This document shows, piece after piece, positions 1 to 10,816 of a DNA stretch of 64,000 bases. The notes under the pieces are model-generated. The model did not search any database, had not been told where the DNA came from, and saw only the letters and a program-made list of their open reading frames with translations. The stretch comes from Halichoerus grypus (lineage: Eukaryota > Chordata > Mammalia > Carnivora > Phocidae). The position numbers were made by a program, and so were the translations under genes. The first letter of the stretch is position 1, and every line of letters begins with the position of its first letter. The DNA is taken from positions 96,262,294 through 96,326,293 of the forward strand of contig NC_135712.1 in assembly GCF_964656455.1 (NCBI RefSeq), in the 5' to 3' direction.

Positions 1-3000
1 AATTGTCAGCTTCGTGCTTGCAGCTGCTCTCAATCTGTCATCATAAATGATAAAAGAGCTTTGGAGTCTTATTTTCTATTGTACATTATTGTCACTAAAA
101 GAATGCAAGATCAGCATATCTTGGCTTGCTCACAAGACCCTTTATGAAGATAAGAACTTTACTAGAGAGGCAGGGAATCTTTACATTTCTAAGTAAATAA
201 ATAAAACTGTAAATCTGCTAAAGTTTTGGCTTAATACCATTGGAACTTAACATAAAGCTTCATTCTTATATACAGATTTTTTACATATATTATTTACATA
301 TTTTTACGTATTTTTCTCAATTATTTCTAATTTCCATGATTCTCTGTCCCTGAAGTAAAACTGGTGTAATTTCTCAAATGGATATTTTTGAACACTTGTC
401 AGCAAATGTGAAATAAATAATACTGAATGACAGTTCTCCATAGATTTCTCACATTTCTGTATGCCTTGTGAGCAAGGCATTAACTTCTACTTACTCTGAA
501 CAAATTTTTCCAAGGATATGTGTATAGCGAACAGTCATGGGAGCAAAGATTGTATCTCTTTCTGGAGTAAATGACAGGTTTGCTTACAGTTTGGGAAAAA
601 CAATGTCTTTCTCCAAAACAAATGTCAGGTTTGCTTTTTGTCCAGTATAATAAGAATACCTCTGGAGCACAGGGCCAGCATGTTACTGCCTACTATAAAA
701 ATGTAGGGTTTCCTGTGCTCAGGATTCCTCACCTATAATGCAACCCACTGAGTATACAGGCATCTCTCTGCATCTGTTTCTGTTGTCCCTGAGAACTGGG
801 GGTGGGGGGGGTGGGGGGAAAGATGGAAATAGGTTGCAGTTCATGATATTTGTTGTACGTAAGAAATAAAATCTATTATTTCCATCCCTGGACTCTTATT
901 TCTTCTGTTAGTTTCTTCTGTGGAACTTTGGCAGGTTATCTTGTTAGGTTATAGGTAAGATAGAATCAAGACTTTTCACAATTCTTGACAATATGTATAA
1001 GAAAATGAAGAAGAAGCTTCCGAAGTTTTCAGGGGAGAATTTATTTTTGGAAGCCAAATGCAGCCCACACAAACAACTAACAAAACACATGCTTACTTAT
1101 GTTTATTTCTATTGCTTTCTTGATGTTTAAAAATCTATTTGCCAAAAGGTTTTATGTAATATCAAGTATGTTTTATTGCTGAGAAGACAAGCAGCATCAA
1201 TGAGGGAAATAAAATCTTTAGAAAATATATTAAAATATTTCCAAAGAAACCAGAATGTGTGTGTGTGTGTGTGAAATTTAAGTGACTTCTTATTTCAGAG
1301 AACATAAGTAATACTTAAAATGGATATTAATCATGGACATATCTTTATTTAACTTTATGTGCAGAGAAGTACACTCTAGGCCTTCTTGAAATTGATTTGG
1401 CCATACTAGGTATTAAATTAGAGATCTGTGATTCTATATCCTGATTTTATTTTAGTGGACCAGTAGGACTTTCCTGAAAGAAGGTTGTAATGACTTAAAC
1501 TTTACTTTTATATTTGTTTAACAGGCTCCTCTTTTGTCTACTTAATATTTATAGGTAACTTCCTCCAGTCTAACTTTGAAAATTTTTAATATAACCCGAA
1601 TTTTAGTCCAATAGTTTGCCATTCTCGTGTGATCATACACTTCACTAGGTTCTGGCAATTTCATTTCTTTTGCCAATGCTTTGTCTAGGAATGGGTATTT
1701 GATAACATTTAGATTAATGTCTGAAGGGAATCTTGGAGCACTTCTGAATATGCCTCTCTTACTCTAAAAAAGAAGTATAGAAGGAGAAGCTCTCCTCTCT
1801 TCCTAATATGATATGGCATGAGGAATTATGATAGACTTCTATCATCCTGGAGACTCTTAGTCTGAGGTCCTCATTGGAATGATGGTAATCTAGTGAAGAG
1901 TGCAAAGAATTTTGGTTATTGATGATGTCAAGTCACTGGACTAAGTCACTGGAATGGTAAGTATACATACCTGAGATACGGTATACAGGCATGGTATACA
2001 TACATGGTATGATATACATATATGAGATAATGAATTTCTTTACTGTTAAATCCACATTAATAAAATTTTATAGACCTCTTAAATGAAGTTATGTGTGTAT
2101 GTGTGTGTGTGTTGCATACATGTCTAGGAAAGAGGAATGGAACCAAAAGTCATAGATAGTTAAAATCTGACCGAGCTCCAGACAAAGCTAAAATTAACAA
2201 GGTCATTTTTAAGGTCTATGATAGTCTTATCACATAAGGAGCTTCATTAGATCTGTATACTATCAAAGATTATTTCTTATTAATCATTCTAATTAGCTTC
2301 TGCAAAATAGTATACAATAACAGTATTCAAATTCTGTCCCTTTTATATGCTGTTGAATCTTTTGTTCATGAAAATTCTTACCTGAATCCCGGTATTTCAA
2401 ATGAATTAAAGGAAAGCTGTATTGTCTTAGGTATAGGCAATGAAATGGAATTTTGCTTCTTAGAGCAATGCTCTTCTACATTTTATGCAGCCATATTTGG
2501 GGATTTTCCATGGAACTGGTAGAACTCAATATTAAAATCACTGCAAAGTGGAATTTGTGCCTGGGGTTCTGCAAACTTAAGACAAAATTAAATTTTACAT
2601 ATAAGCCAATGAGTTTATGCTAGCCTTATGTGTCTAGTCTGTCCTCACTAAATATGCATAAACAATGGTGATAATTTCAGCATTGTAACTAATAATTGAT
2701 TTGTCAAAGTGGAAATAGAAATGATCTTTTATGTTATATTGATTTTAAAGCCTATCCTTAATGTGATGGCTTACTCATAAAACCAATCAGGCAATAGCAG
2801 ATTTCAAGAAAAGCAACTGATAAAAGTTTCTTTATTGGAGTGAAGTCTGAGAATAAACACCTTTGGATAAAGCATAATTTCAGGTGAGAAAAAGACAATG
2901 AGGGTGAACGGTAAACAAAAACAAAACAAAAAACATACTTCTCTTCTTGGAGCAAATCTCTCTTTTATAAACTATCAAAAAGGAAGCTTTAGGAATTGGC

Positions 3001-3639
3001 CCCTACCATAGATAATCAGACTTGCCTCTAAACAAAACAGTTTCTGTTAGATATGAAGGAGGAAATTAAAAATGCCTAGCACTTGACATTTCTTTCTGCA
3101 TTTGTTAAGGTAAGCAAAGCGATCTTCTATTGAATGTGAAGAGATGCTGTGTAAGTAAACATGGGCGATTTAGAAACATTCATCTCTAGTATTTTATTCC
3201 ATTTACAATCTTGCAAAGAAATCAATGGGCCTAGTTCTCCTCTTTTCTCCCCTCCTTTCTGCTAGCCTCATGCCATTAATCTGAGTTTAATGGGCACAGT
3301 TGCTTTAACGGATGTTGTCTTTAAGGTAATGTAGCAATTCATCCCCTGAATCACTAATCTCTGTGCTTGGGCAATATGGTAACCTCTTGTTTCCTCAGAC
3401 CCTCTGGAGACTAGCTAATGCTCTGGTTTCTTATAGCTAAAATTCTCCCTGTTGTCCACTGAAAACTTTCAGATCAACTCTGCTTTCAGCCTTGAAACAT
3501 AATAAATTTGTAGAAGTGAAGAGGGAGTAGGCAGAGTCTGTGGTACAACTGTCAGGACGTGACCAGTGGAGATAAGACAATAAAGAAATAAATTGTTTGC
3601 ACATCAGGTTCTGCTTCACAGGCGGTTAAATATAATTAA
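1..3639. other. Unassigned AT-rich intergenic or intronic DNA
   Basis: No coding frame, SINE or L1 segment is recognisable here. The stretch holds a G-run at 798-818, short (TG)n tracts near 1255-1273 and 2092-2112, and a cryptic run of imperfect 'ggtatac' motifs near 1960-2035. The few open frames (for example 2758-2955 and 3437-3619, both minus) have low-complexity translations and no start context or motif. It could contain old, unrecognised repeats. Confidence 0.6.
798..818 (+). repeat. G-run tract, candidate G-quadruplex
   Basis: Three G-runs of 5, 8 and 6 bases are separated by single T residues. The central run is long enough to supply two stacks, so an intramolecular quadruplex with one-base loops is conceivable. 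It stands alone in AT-rich surroundings and is not part of any L1 I can see. Confidence 0.5.
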
Positions 3640-3735
3640 CAACAATAATAGTCATTGATTACTCAGTGCTTGTTCTTTGCCAAAATCTGGGCTAAGCAAT
3701 TATGCATTACCTCTTTTATTCAGCCACTAAATAAT
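3640..3735 (+). repeat. MIR SINE, 5' half
   Basis: The stretch resembles the MIR core (tttattgagc-type start, 'gccaaaatctgggctaagca' matching the 'gccaggcactgtgctaagc' region). The 3' half of a MIR in the same orientation appears at 4300-4430, so this copy looks split by the L2 fragment that lies between. Divergence is high. Confidence 0.5.
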
Positions 3736-3754
3736 TTTTTTTTTTTTTTAAACC

Positions 3755-4290
3755 ACTCTCATTACTCCTGCCTGAAAACCTCAAATGTCTCCCCATGAGC
3801 TTAGTTTTAAATCAAAGCTACTTATCAGAGATGTAAAGCCTTGAATGCCTGGACTGCGCCTCACCCTCTGATGTCAACTTTCACCACTCTCTTTATTACT
3901 CACTAGACCGTGGCCTCGCTGTCCAAAGCCCCTTCTACTTTGGGGATTTTTATACTTGCTCCCTCTTCCCAGAAATCTCTTTCCCCAAATCTTTATGGGA
4001 TTCAGTTCTCATCCTCCAGGTCTCTGCCCAGTTACCATCTCCTCAGGAAAGACTTCCTGATTACCGCATTGAAAAGGGCTTGTCTTCTTGTAGACATTCA
4101 TTATCACCCAAATCATACCATGCCTTTGTTGATGTCTAATTCCAAAATAAAACATGATAAAAAGTGGTAACTCCGTAAGGCAAGATACTTGTATCTTGTG
4201 TTTATTAATATCTTTCTAGTGTCTTCAGTGGTGTCAGAAAAGTATTACTCTTCAAAGAAGTATTTGTTGAATGAATGTTTGATCGAATGC
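3755..4290 (+). repeat. L2 LINE 3' end
   Basis: The CT-rich run with 'cctcaggaaagacttcctga', then 'gtaaggcaagatacttgtatc', and the terminal 'gtatttgttgaatgaatg' follow the order of the L2 3' end. The 86-codon frame at 3910-4170 falls inside it and is not a gene. It lies between two MIR halves of the same orientation, which suggests it was inserted into the MIR. Confidence 0.65.
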
Positions 4291-4299
4291 ATAAATAAG

Positions 4300-4430
4300 G
4301 CATTCCAAATGATGATGATATTATTATTCCCCTTCTTTTTATAGATGAGAAAAATAAGAGCACTTGAGTTACGTTACTTTCTCAAGGTTATATGACCAGT
4401 AAGGTTAAAATTATGTATCAACTTACCTCT
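4300..4430 (+). repeat. MIR SINE, 3' half
   Basis: 'ttattattccccttctttt' followed by 'atagatgagaaaaataagag' and 'gttactttctcaaggttata' matches the MIR 3' half ('attattatccccattttacagatgaggaaactgag', 'taacttgcccaaggtcacac'). It probably continues the MIR at 3640-3735 across the L2. Confidence 0.6.
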
Positions 4431-4593
4431 GGCTAGCATTCACTCATTTTGTTCTACTGTTACTATTTGTTGTTTCCACGTTTTCTCAGAATTCTCTGAG
4501 GCTGTGTTTGAGAGTGTCTCCCTACAGTGAGAATTTGCTTTTGCTTTCTCTAGGCTTCCATATAATGAAATGATGTAAATTCGAACTCCAAAT

Positions 4594-4911
4594 TCATGTA
4601 AGCCTGGTCCTTTGGTTACAGGTACTAAAGGGAGACGTGCATATCAACTCATGTCCCATGTCAACAATTTTCTTTCTCTGTACATTCGTAGATAGCATCT
4701 GGCCTGTTTTTACTGAACTCTTTGTGAACCTCCACATTTTGCAGAATTTTAAGCCTGCCTCCCCATACCGTGCAAGGCCAAAGCCTTTTCTCTTGTCAGG
4801 TCTTCTTGTTAAAATTCTTGCCATGTGATCAGAGGTTTCTGCAGTTTTTCTGATGACACTGGCGGTTTCAAAGTCATCTATGACTCTGGCCAGCAGTTCC
4901 CTCTTATGCAC
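4594..4911 (-). other. Unidentified 105-codon open frame, possible retrocopy fragment
   Basis: The minus strand reads open for 105 codons from ATG at 4911 to a stop at 4594. The translation is evenly mixed, with a basic middle (ARILTRRPDKRKGFGLARYG) and several Trp, Cys and Met residues. It is not the low-complexity or Leu/Ser/Phe-rich product usual for chance frames in this window. A shorter plus-strand frame (4637-4828) overlaps it. No splice acceptor with a polypyrimidine tract precedes the ATG; an A-rich tract lies about 45 bases upstream on that strand. I do not recognise a family. It could be a fragment of a processed pseudogene, part of an old transposon ORF, or chance. Confidence 0.25.
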
Positions 4912-5884
4912 TGGTTTGTGTAAATTTCTTTTTTCTGAATTCGCTTCTGCCTGGCTTGGGATTTTTTTTTTTTTTTAATACAGTATTGCTATGTATTTTG
5001 AATGGGAAAGTGTTTTAGGTCATAAAACCTTCCGTAGAACACCATATTTTGTTGGTAAGACTAATTATGTTTTTCCTCCTTTATTTTCTTCTGAAAATTT
5101 AATACCAATGAATAAAGCTTGAACAATATATTGCAAGTATAAATATTACTAACCTCAGAGTATTTTCTGATTGAGCTCATATGAAGACATAGATACACCT
5201 AAGTTTATATATCTAACATGAATATCAATAATTCCCTCTTTCCTTACCTTCAAATATTCAAAATCCTGCTATGTTAGGTTATGTTATATTTGAACTATGA
5301 CTTTTATAGTTTGCACTTTTAAAAAATTTTCTCAACTTTTTAAATAACTTTATTCTTTGTGAAGAAAGAATTTTTTTATCATTTCATTAAGATAATTCAA
5401 CTTATTTATATTTTAGATAGTTAATTTTTAGGCCAGCTGTGCAACAATACCTCTTAGAATTACTGTTTTTATTTTGTATTGTGGAGCTAATTAACCTGTC
5501 TCTGGGATTCATTAGCTTCCTCTGGGGTTTATTCTTTGTTTTACCAAAGTACATCCAAAAGTAATTTTTTCAAAAATAAAGACGCATGGGGGAAAAATCT
5601 TTAAGAATATTGTTATGACTAGAAATTCTTTATTTCTTTCTCTCATTTGAATATGGTAGGATACAGATTTCTAGGGATAAAGTATTTCCCTTCCTTGGGG
5701 ACTTCTACTATTAAATATTACTGACAAACTTGGTAGGTGGCATTATTTTTTTCTTTGAATATTTTTAGGAATTTTTTCCTTATTCTTGATAGTTTGACCT
5801 ACAGAGGAGGGATATTTCTAGCTATGTACCTCTTACCACTCCACAAGTCTAAGTGAAAATTTGTCTTTTCTCTTAACTTGGGAA
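4912..5884. other. Unassigned AT-rich DNA
   Basis: No gene or confidently named repeat is visible. A T-run lies at 4961-4976. The remainder is AT-rich single-copy-looking sequence. Confidence 0.55.
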
Positions 5885-5918
5885 AACGCTTAACGACTGA
5901 GCCACCCAGGCACCCCTA
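5885..5918 (-). mobile_element. Carnivore SINE fragment (5' end only)
   Basis: 'taacgactgagccacccagg' followed by caccccta is the reverse complement of the SINE head and A-box region. Nothing of the body or tail is present, so only about 34 bases of a minus-strand copy survive. Confidence 0.7.
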
Positions 5919-5939
5919 TAAGTTCTTTATATTTAAAAT

Positions 5940-6244
5940 CATAAAACACCGACCAGAGGAATTTTAAAGGACCAGAGTAAATGGAAAGATGTGGCTGTCA
6001 TTAAGCTGAAGACTCAATACAGCTGAGAGGTCAATTCTCTAAATTTACCTATAAATTCAAAGGAATCACTATTGAAGTCACAGTGTTCTGGGGGATTTTT
6101 GGTAGACATTTTCAACTTTATTCTCACATTTATATGAAAGTGAAAAAGTTCTAGAATATCAGCTCTAAAGGAGATGAAGCAAAACCTCCCAACCCTTAAA
6201 TGTAGCCTGTACTTAACTAACTTCCTTCCAAAGAGCACCCTATG
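5940..6244 (+). repeat. Ancient L1 3' region, segment 1
   Basis: This stretch and 6839-7266 together read as one old mammalian L1 3' untranslated region ('cttccaaagagcaccctatg' continuing into 'gaaagagggaggaaagaata' across the younger insertion). The order of motifs matches what I recall of L1M-type 3' ends. The 74-codon minus frame at 6014-6238 lies in it and is a shadow. Confidence 0.5.
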
Positions 6245-6823
6245 CAGCCATCAAAAGGAATGAGATCTTGCCATTTGCAATGATGTGGATGGAACTGGAG
6301 GGTATTATGCTGAGTGAAATAAGTCAATCAGAGAAAGACATGTATCATATGACCTCACTGATATGAGGAATTCTTAATCTCAGGAAACAAACTGAGGGTT
6401 GCTGGAGTGGTAGGGGGTGGGAGGGATGGGGTGGCTGGGTAATAGACATTGGGGAGGGTATGTGCTATGGTGAGCGCTGTGAATTGTGCAAGACTGTTGA
6501 ATCACAGACCTGTACCTCTGAAACAAATAATACATTATATGTTAAAAAAAAAAAAAAAAGATAGTAGGAAGGGAAAAATGAAGTGGGGGGGAATCGGAGG
6601 GGGAGACGAACCATGAGAGACGATGGACTCTGAAAAACAAACTGAGGGTTCTAGAGGGGAGGGGGGTGGGAGGATGGGTTAGCCTGGTGATGGGTATTAA
6701 AGAGGGCACGTTCTGCATGGAGCACTGGGTGTTATACACAGACAATGAATCATGGAACACTACATCAAAAACTAATGATGTAATGTATGGTGATTAACAT
6801 AACAATAAAAATTAAAAAATAAA
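6245..6823 (+). mobile_element. Young L1, 5'-truncated 3' end
   Basis: The insert begins in the last ORF2 codons ('gcagccatcaaaaggaatga' corresponds to the C-terminal end of ORF2) and runs through the entire 3' UTR. It has two G-rich tracts (about 6411-6435 and 6655-6680), an internal A-tract at 6544-6559, a poly(A) signal aataaa at 6804-6809 and an A-rich tail. A perfect 15-bp TSD, aaagagcaccctatg, flanks it at 6230-6244 and 6824-6838. The sequence is the same subfamily as the central L1 at 28,472-35,792. Its near-intact TSD and tail indicate a fairly recent insertion. Confidence 0.9.
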
Positions 6824-6838
6824 AAAGAGCACCCTATG

Positions 6839-7645
6839 GAAAGAGGGAGGAAAGAATAACTTTACAGTGGAGAAATCTGACAGTCATTCCCTCATCCAGG
6901 TAATCAAAGTTACTATTAACAATGACAAGTTATATTGATGGCATGTGCTCTTGATATGATGTGATGAGAATGGCACTTAACCTCTCTAATCTGCCTCAAA
7001 AAATAAATAAATAAGTATAACTCCATTGTAATCATGTGAAAAGCATCAGACAACCCAAATGAGGGACCTTCTACAAAACATCTACCGGTACTCCTAAAAA
7101 CTGTGAACATCATCTGTAAGAAGGACAAGGAAGGTCGGGGAAAGTCAGTCTCCAGGAGCCAAAGGAAACATGACAATTAAATGTAATGTAGCATCCTGGA
7201 TGTTATCCTGGAACATAAAAAGGAAGGTAAATCTAAGGAAATCTGAATAAAGTATAAACTCTACTCAATAATGTATCAAGGGGCACCTGGGTGGCTCAGC
7301 AGTTAAGCGTCTGACTCTTGATTTCGCCTCAGGTCATGATCTCAGGGTCCTGGGATTGAGCCCAGTGTCAGGCTCCACACTCAAGAGTGGAGTCTGCTCA
7401 AGATTCTCTCTCTCTTTCTCCTTCTGCCCCTCCCCATCGCACTCTCTCTCTCTCTCTCTAAAATAAAATAAATATTTAAAATAATAATAATGTATCAATA
7501 TTAGCTCATTAGTTGTGACAAATGTACCATACTAATGTAAGATGTTAATAATTAGAAAATTTATGAATGGAGTATAAGGGAAACCTTTCCTTTACTCTTT
7601 GCAACTTTTCTGCAAATCTAAAACTATTTTAAAATTCAAAAAGTT
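6839..7645 (+). repeat. Ancient L1 3' region, segment 2
   Basis: Old L1M-type 3' end resuming after the young L1 and itself split by a SINE. It ends in 'tttctgcaaatctaaaacta' and an A-rich 'aaattcaaaaagttt', which I recall as the terminal motif of ancient L1 3' UTRs. The minus-strand 86-codon frame at 6916-7176 lies in it and is not a gene. Confidence 0.6.
7280..7485 (+). mobile_element. Carnivore tRNA-derived SINE
   Basis: The head ggggcacctgggtggctcag starts at 7280, followed by the 'ggtcatgatctcagggtcct' body, a CT-rich stretch and an A/T-rich tail. A perfect 13-bp TSD, aataatgtatcaa, occurs at 7267-7279 and 7486-7498. Inserted in ancient L1 DNA. Confidence 0.95.
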
Positions 7646-7916
7646 TACCTTTCAAGAATAGTCATAATAATCTTCAAAGAAAAGAACACTCTGTGGGATT
7701 TCAGGGTTTAGTATAAAGCTACATTAATCACATCAGTGTGGTATTGGCGGAAGGATAGATAATAGATCAATAAAACAAGTAGAGAGTACAGAAATAGAGA
7801 AACCCAGTCAATTGATTTTTGACAATAGCGCCAAGGTAATTGAATGAGTAAAATATAGTTGTTTCAATAATAGTACTGAAAAAACTTGTTATTGACATAG
7901 GAAAAAAAAAGTCATT

Positions 7917-8006
7917 ATCTCAACCCCTACCTCATAACATTTAGAACAATTAATTCAGTATATCTCAACACCTACCCCTTAACATTTAGACCAATTAATT
8001 CAGTAT
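7917..8006 (+). repeat. 45-bp tandem duplication in old L1 ORF2
   Basis: Two copies of a 45-base unit lie back to back (7917-7961 and 7962-8006), each ending in 'caattaattcagtat'. They differ at a handful of positions, so the duplication is old. Its length is a multiple of three. Confidence 0.8.
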
Positions 8007-8354
8007 AGATTATAGACCTAAATGTATAAACTTCAACTACAAAGCTTCCAGAAGAAAATAGAAGAGAACCTCTTTAGGAACTTAGGGTAGGAATACATTC
8101 CATGGAATTCAAAAACACTAAATTTAAAAGGAAAATCTGACATAGTTGACTTTTAAAAATCTAAGCCATCTATTTTTGTTTTTGTTTTTGTTTTCCCAAA
8201 AGAACACTTAGATGAAAGAAAAAAAATCATCTATAAAGTGGCATCAAGTACCTACAATACCTGCCCGGCAAAAAAAATTGTATCTAGATTATATAAGAAC
8301 TCTTACAAGTCATTAATAAAATGCCATACACAACAATAAAAAAGACTGGGCAAA

Positions 8355-8561
8355 GGGGTGCCTGGGTGGCTCGGTCGGTTAAGCAAACGACTTTTGGTTT
8401 CTGCTCAGGTCATAATCTCAGGGTCATGACATTGAGCCCCGTGTTGGGCTCCATCTCAGTGCGGAGTCTCCTTGTGATTCTCTCCTCCCTCTGCCCTTTG
8501 CCCCATTCACGTGCTCTCTCTCTCTCTAAAGTAAAATAAATTAAAAAAACATTTAAAAAAA
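8355..8561 (+). mobile_element. Carnivore tRNA-derived SINE
   Basis: Head ggggtgcctgggtggctcgg, body with 'aggtcataatctcagggtca', CT repeat and A-rich tail. TSD actgggcaaa at 8345-8354 and 8562-8571. The 72-codon frame 8321-8539 is a read-through of this SINE. Confidence 0.93.
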
Positions 8562-9546
8562 ACTGGGCAAAAATCTCCAATAGACATGTTACAAAAGATG
8601 ATGCAGAACTGGCTAATGACTACATGAAAATATGTTCCACAGTTTTAGCCATTGGGAAAAGGCAAATTGAATCCACATGAGATGTAATCAAAACCAACCA
8701 GAATTTAAAACGTGAAAATAGTAAATATTGTTGAAGATGTAAAACAACAAAAACTCTTGATAGCTTGTTTTTCAGTGTCTTATAGAGTCAAACACTTACC
8801 AACAATAACCCAGAAATTCCACTGCTAGGTAGGTACCCAAGAAGAATGAAAACACATCAATGTATAGGGCAAGTTTATTCATAATTGTAAAGAAAATAAC
8901 CATAAAAGCTATTAACAAGTAAATTGATAAAAAGAAATTTAGGTATGTCCATAAAATGGGAATAATATTCAGAAATTAAAAGGAATAAACTATTGATGCA
9001 TTATTTTGAGTAAAAGAACATGGGTGTGGGGAATGTGCATACAGTATTATTACATTTATAGGAGTTCCAACTCAACTATGGCGAGAAGACAAAAATAGAT
9101 GTTATCTCAAGAAAGGGAAGGGATTGATGAGTAAGGGACATGATGGGACTTTCTAGGGCAATGGTAATGTTCTATGTGTTGGTTGTGATGGAGATAAAAA
9201 TCATAAACATGTGTAATCATAATCATATAAAAATTTGTATAATTTGTCATAATAACAAAACTATGTAATTAAAAACCTGTGCATTTTCCTGTATGTAAAT
9301 AATATCAAAATTAAAATAATAAAATTATTTTAAACAGTACCCTTAAATGGTTTTTACTTGCATTTATGTAATTAGGTTGTGTCAAATACTTCAACAATAT
9401 TTGTGTTCCAGTTTGTTAATGTTACAGTCTTATCCTTTGTGCATACATCTATTTTCCTTATTTAGTTCTACTTCTTAATATTTAAGGTATATTTACTATT
9501 TAATTTATTATTACACATAATTTCCAAGTCTGTTGCTTACATTTTT

Positions 9547-9711
9547 TTAAGAAGTCGGGGAGGGGCAGAGGGAGAATCTTAAGCAGGCTCCACACCCAGC
9601 GTGAAGCCTGTGGAGCCCACCCAACACAGGGCTCGATCTCACAACCCTGAGATCAAGACCTGAGCCAAAATAAAGAGTCAGACCCTTAACCACTGTGCCA
9701 CCCAGGTGCCC
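9547..9711 (-). mobile_element. Carnivore tRNA-derived SINE, truncated body
   Basis: Reverse-complement SINE: 'cttaaccactgtgccaccca' is the inverted head and 'gggctcgatctcacaaccct' the B-box region. A perfect 17-bp TSD, ctgttgcttacattttt, occurs at 9530-9546 and 9712-9728. The CT-rich tract and tail are short. Confidence 0.95.
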
Positions 9712-9728
9712 CTGTTGCTTACATTTTT

Positions 9729-10598
9729 AACTTTTAATCATGTTTTAAATCTTTTTGTTCATTTCCTATGATTTCTTCTTTTGCTTGTCAGCATAGAAAG
9801 GTTATTCATATAAGAGATTTGGTCAATATTCTTCCCTAATACCTTCTTGCTATCCATCATTTTTTTATGTTAGACTTGTTAATCCCTCTGGAATTTATTT
9901 CTCTTGTTGTAATAAAGACTATCAATTAGGGTTTTTTTGTTCTGATTTCTAACCATCTGTAGCTTTTATCTATTGATGAATAAAGCATCCTGAATAAAAT
10001 AAAGTTTATTTCTGGGCTATTTCAAATAACTCTCTTTTGCAATAAAAATACCACATATTTTAGCTTTTAATTGTATAATGTATTTATATAAGAAAGAAAA
10101 CCCCTTGTTACTCATTGTTGGTCAGAATTTACTTCTATAGTCCCACCTCTCTACTCTCTCAGAATAATGTTAAAATCTTTTTATCAAGGTGAGTAAATGC
10201 AATTGTAAATTTCTTGGAAGCTGTATGGAATCTATACATTAATTTGTAAATCCCTGACATCTTACAGTATTCTTTGTTCCCCTTCAGGAATAGGAGATAT
10301 TCCTCTATTAATTGTTCCCCTTTATGTAACTTTAAAAGATTTTATGTTTCCATTTATATCTCTAGACTATCTTTACATATTACAATTTTACATTTGTGAT
10401 GGAAACAATTTCCATTTTAATGACATTTTGATGCTACACAGAAATTATGTAGAAGTTATGTCCAAAGACTTTAATAAGATTGCCGTACATTTAAAAATAA
10501 ATAGTACCTCGAGTTTCTTGATATGAATTCAAAATGTTTATTCATTTGTGCTTTCATTGCATTTTGTATTGTTTTGTACAATATTTGTACTATATCCG
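9729..10598 (-). repeat. Ancient L1, ORF2 region, segment 1
   Basis: Antisense landmarks parallel the plus-strand text of the intact L1: 'aatccctctggaatttattt' and 'tggaatctatacattaattt' occupy the positions of the 'ccatttggagtctatttttg' and 'gaatgtgtagattgctctag' stretches there. Highly diverged. It continues at 12,026 after a 1.4-kb interruption (two SINEs and unassigned DNA). Confidence 0.45.
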
Positions 10599-10805
10599 GG
10601 GGTGCCTGGGTGGCCCAGTCGGTTAAGTGACTGACTCTTGATTTCAGCTCAGGTCAGGGCCTCCGGGTCGTGGGATCGAGACCTGCATAAGGCTCTGACC
10701 TGGACATGAAGCCGGCTTGAGATTCTCTCTCTCCTTCTCCCTCTGCCCCTCCCCACCCCTCTCTGTCTCTGTCTCTCTCCCTTTCTCTAAATTAAAAATA
10801 AAAAT
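10599..10805 (+). mobile_element. Carnivore tRNA-derived SINE
   Basis: Head ggggtgcctgggtggcccag, body 'cgggtcgtgggatcgagacc', long CT stretch and A/T tail. The candidate TSD atatttgta (10,581-10,589 and about 10,808-10,816) is short and in low-complexity sequence. Confidence 0.9.
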
Positions 10806-10816
10806 ATATATATTTG

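Larger units (their letters stand above)
7650..9340 (+). repeat. Ancient L1 ORF2 3' half, plus strand
   Basis: Degraded ORF2 landmarks occur in order: 'cagtgtggtattggcggaag' (the VWYW-type region), 'caattgatttttgacaatag', 'ccagaagaaaatagaagaga', 'ccaatagacatgttacaaaa', 'cagaaattccactgctaggt'. The coding frame is destroyed. A SINE splits the copy at 8355-8561, and a 45-bp tandem duplication lies at 7917-8006. Confidence 0.65.

Noticed and set aside
3910..4170. 86-codon plus frame
   Set aside because: Falls entirely within an L2 3' end.
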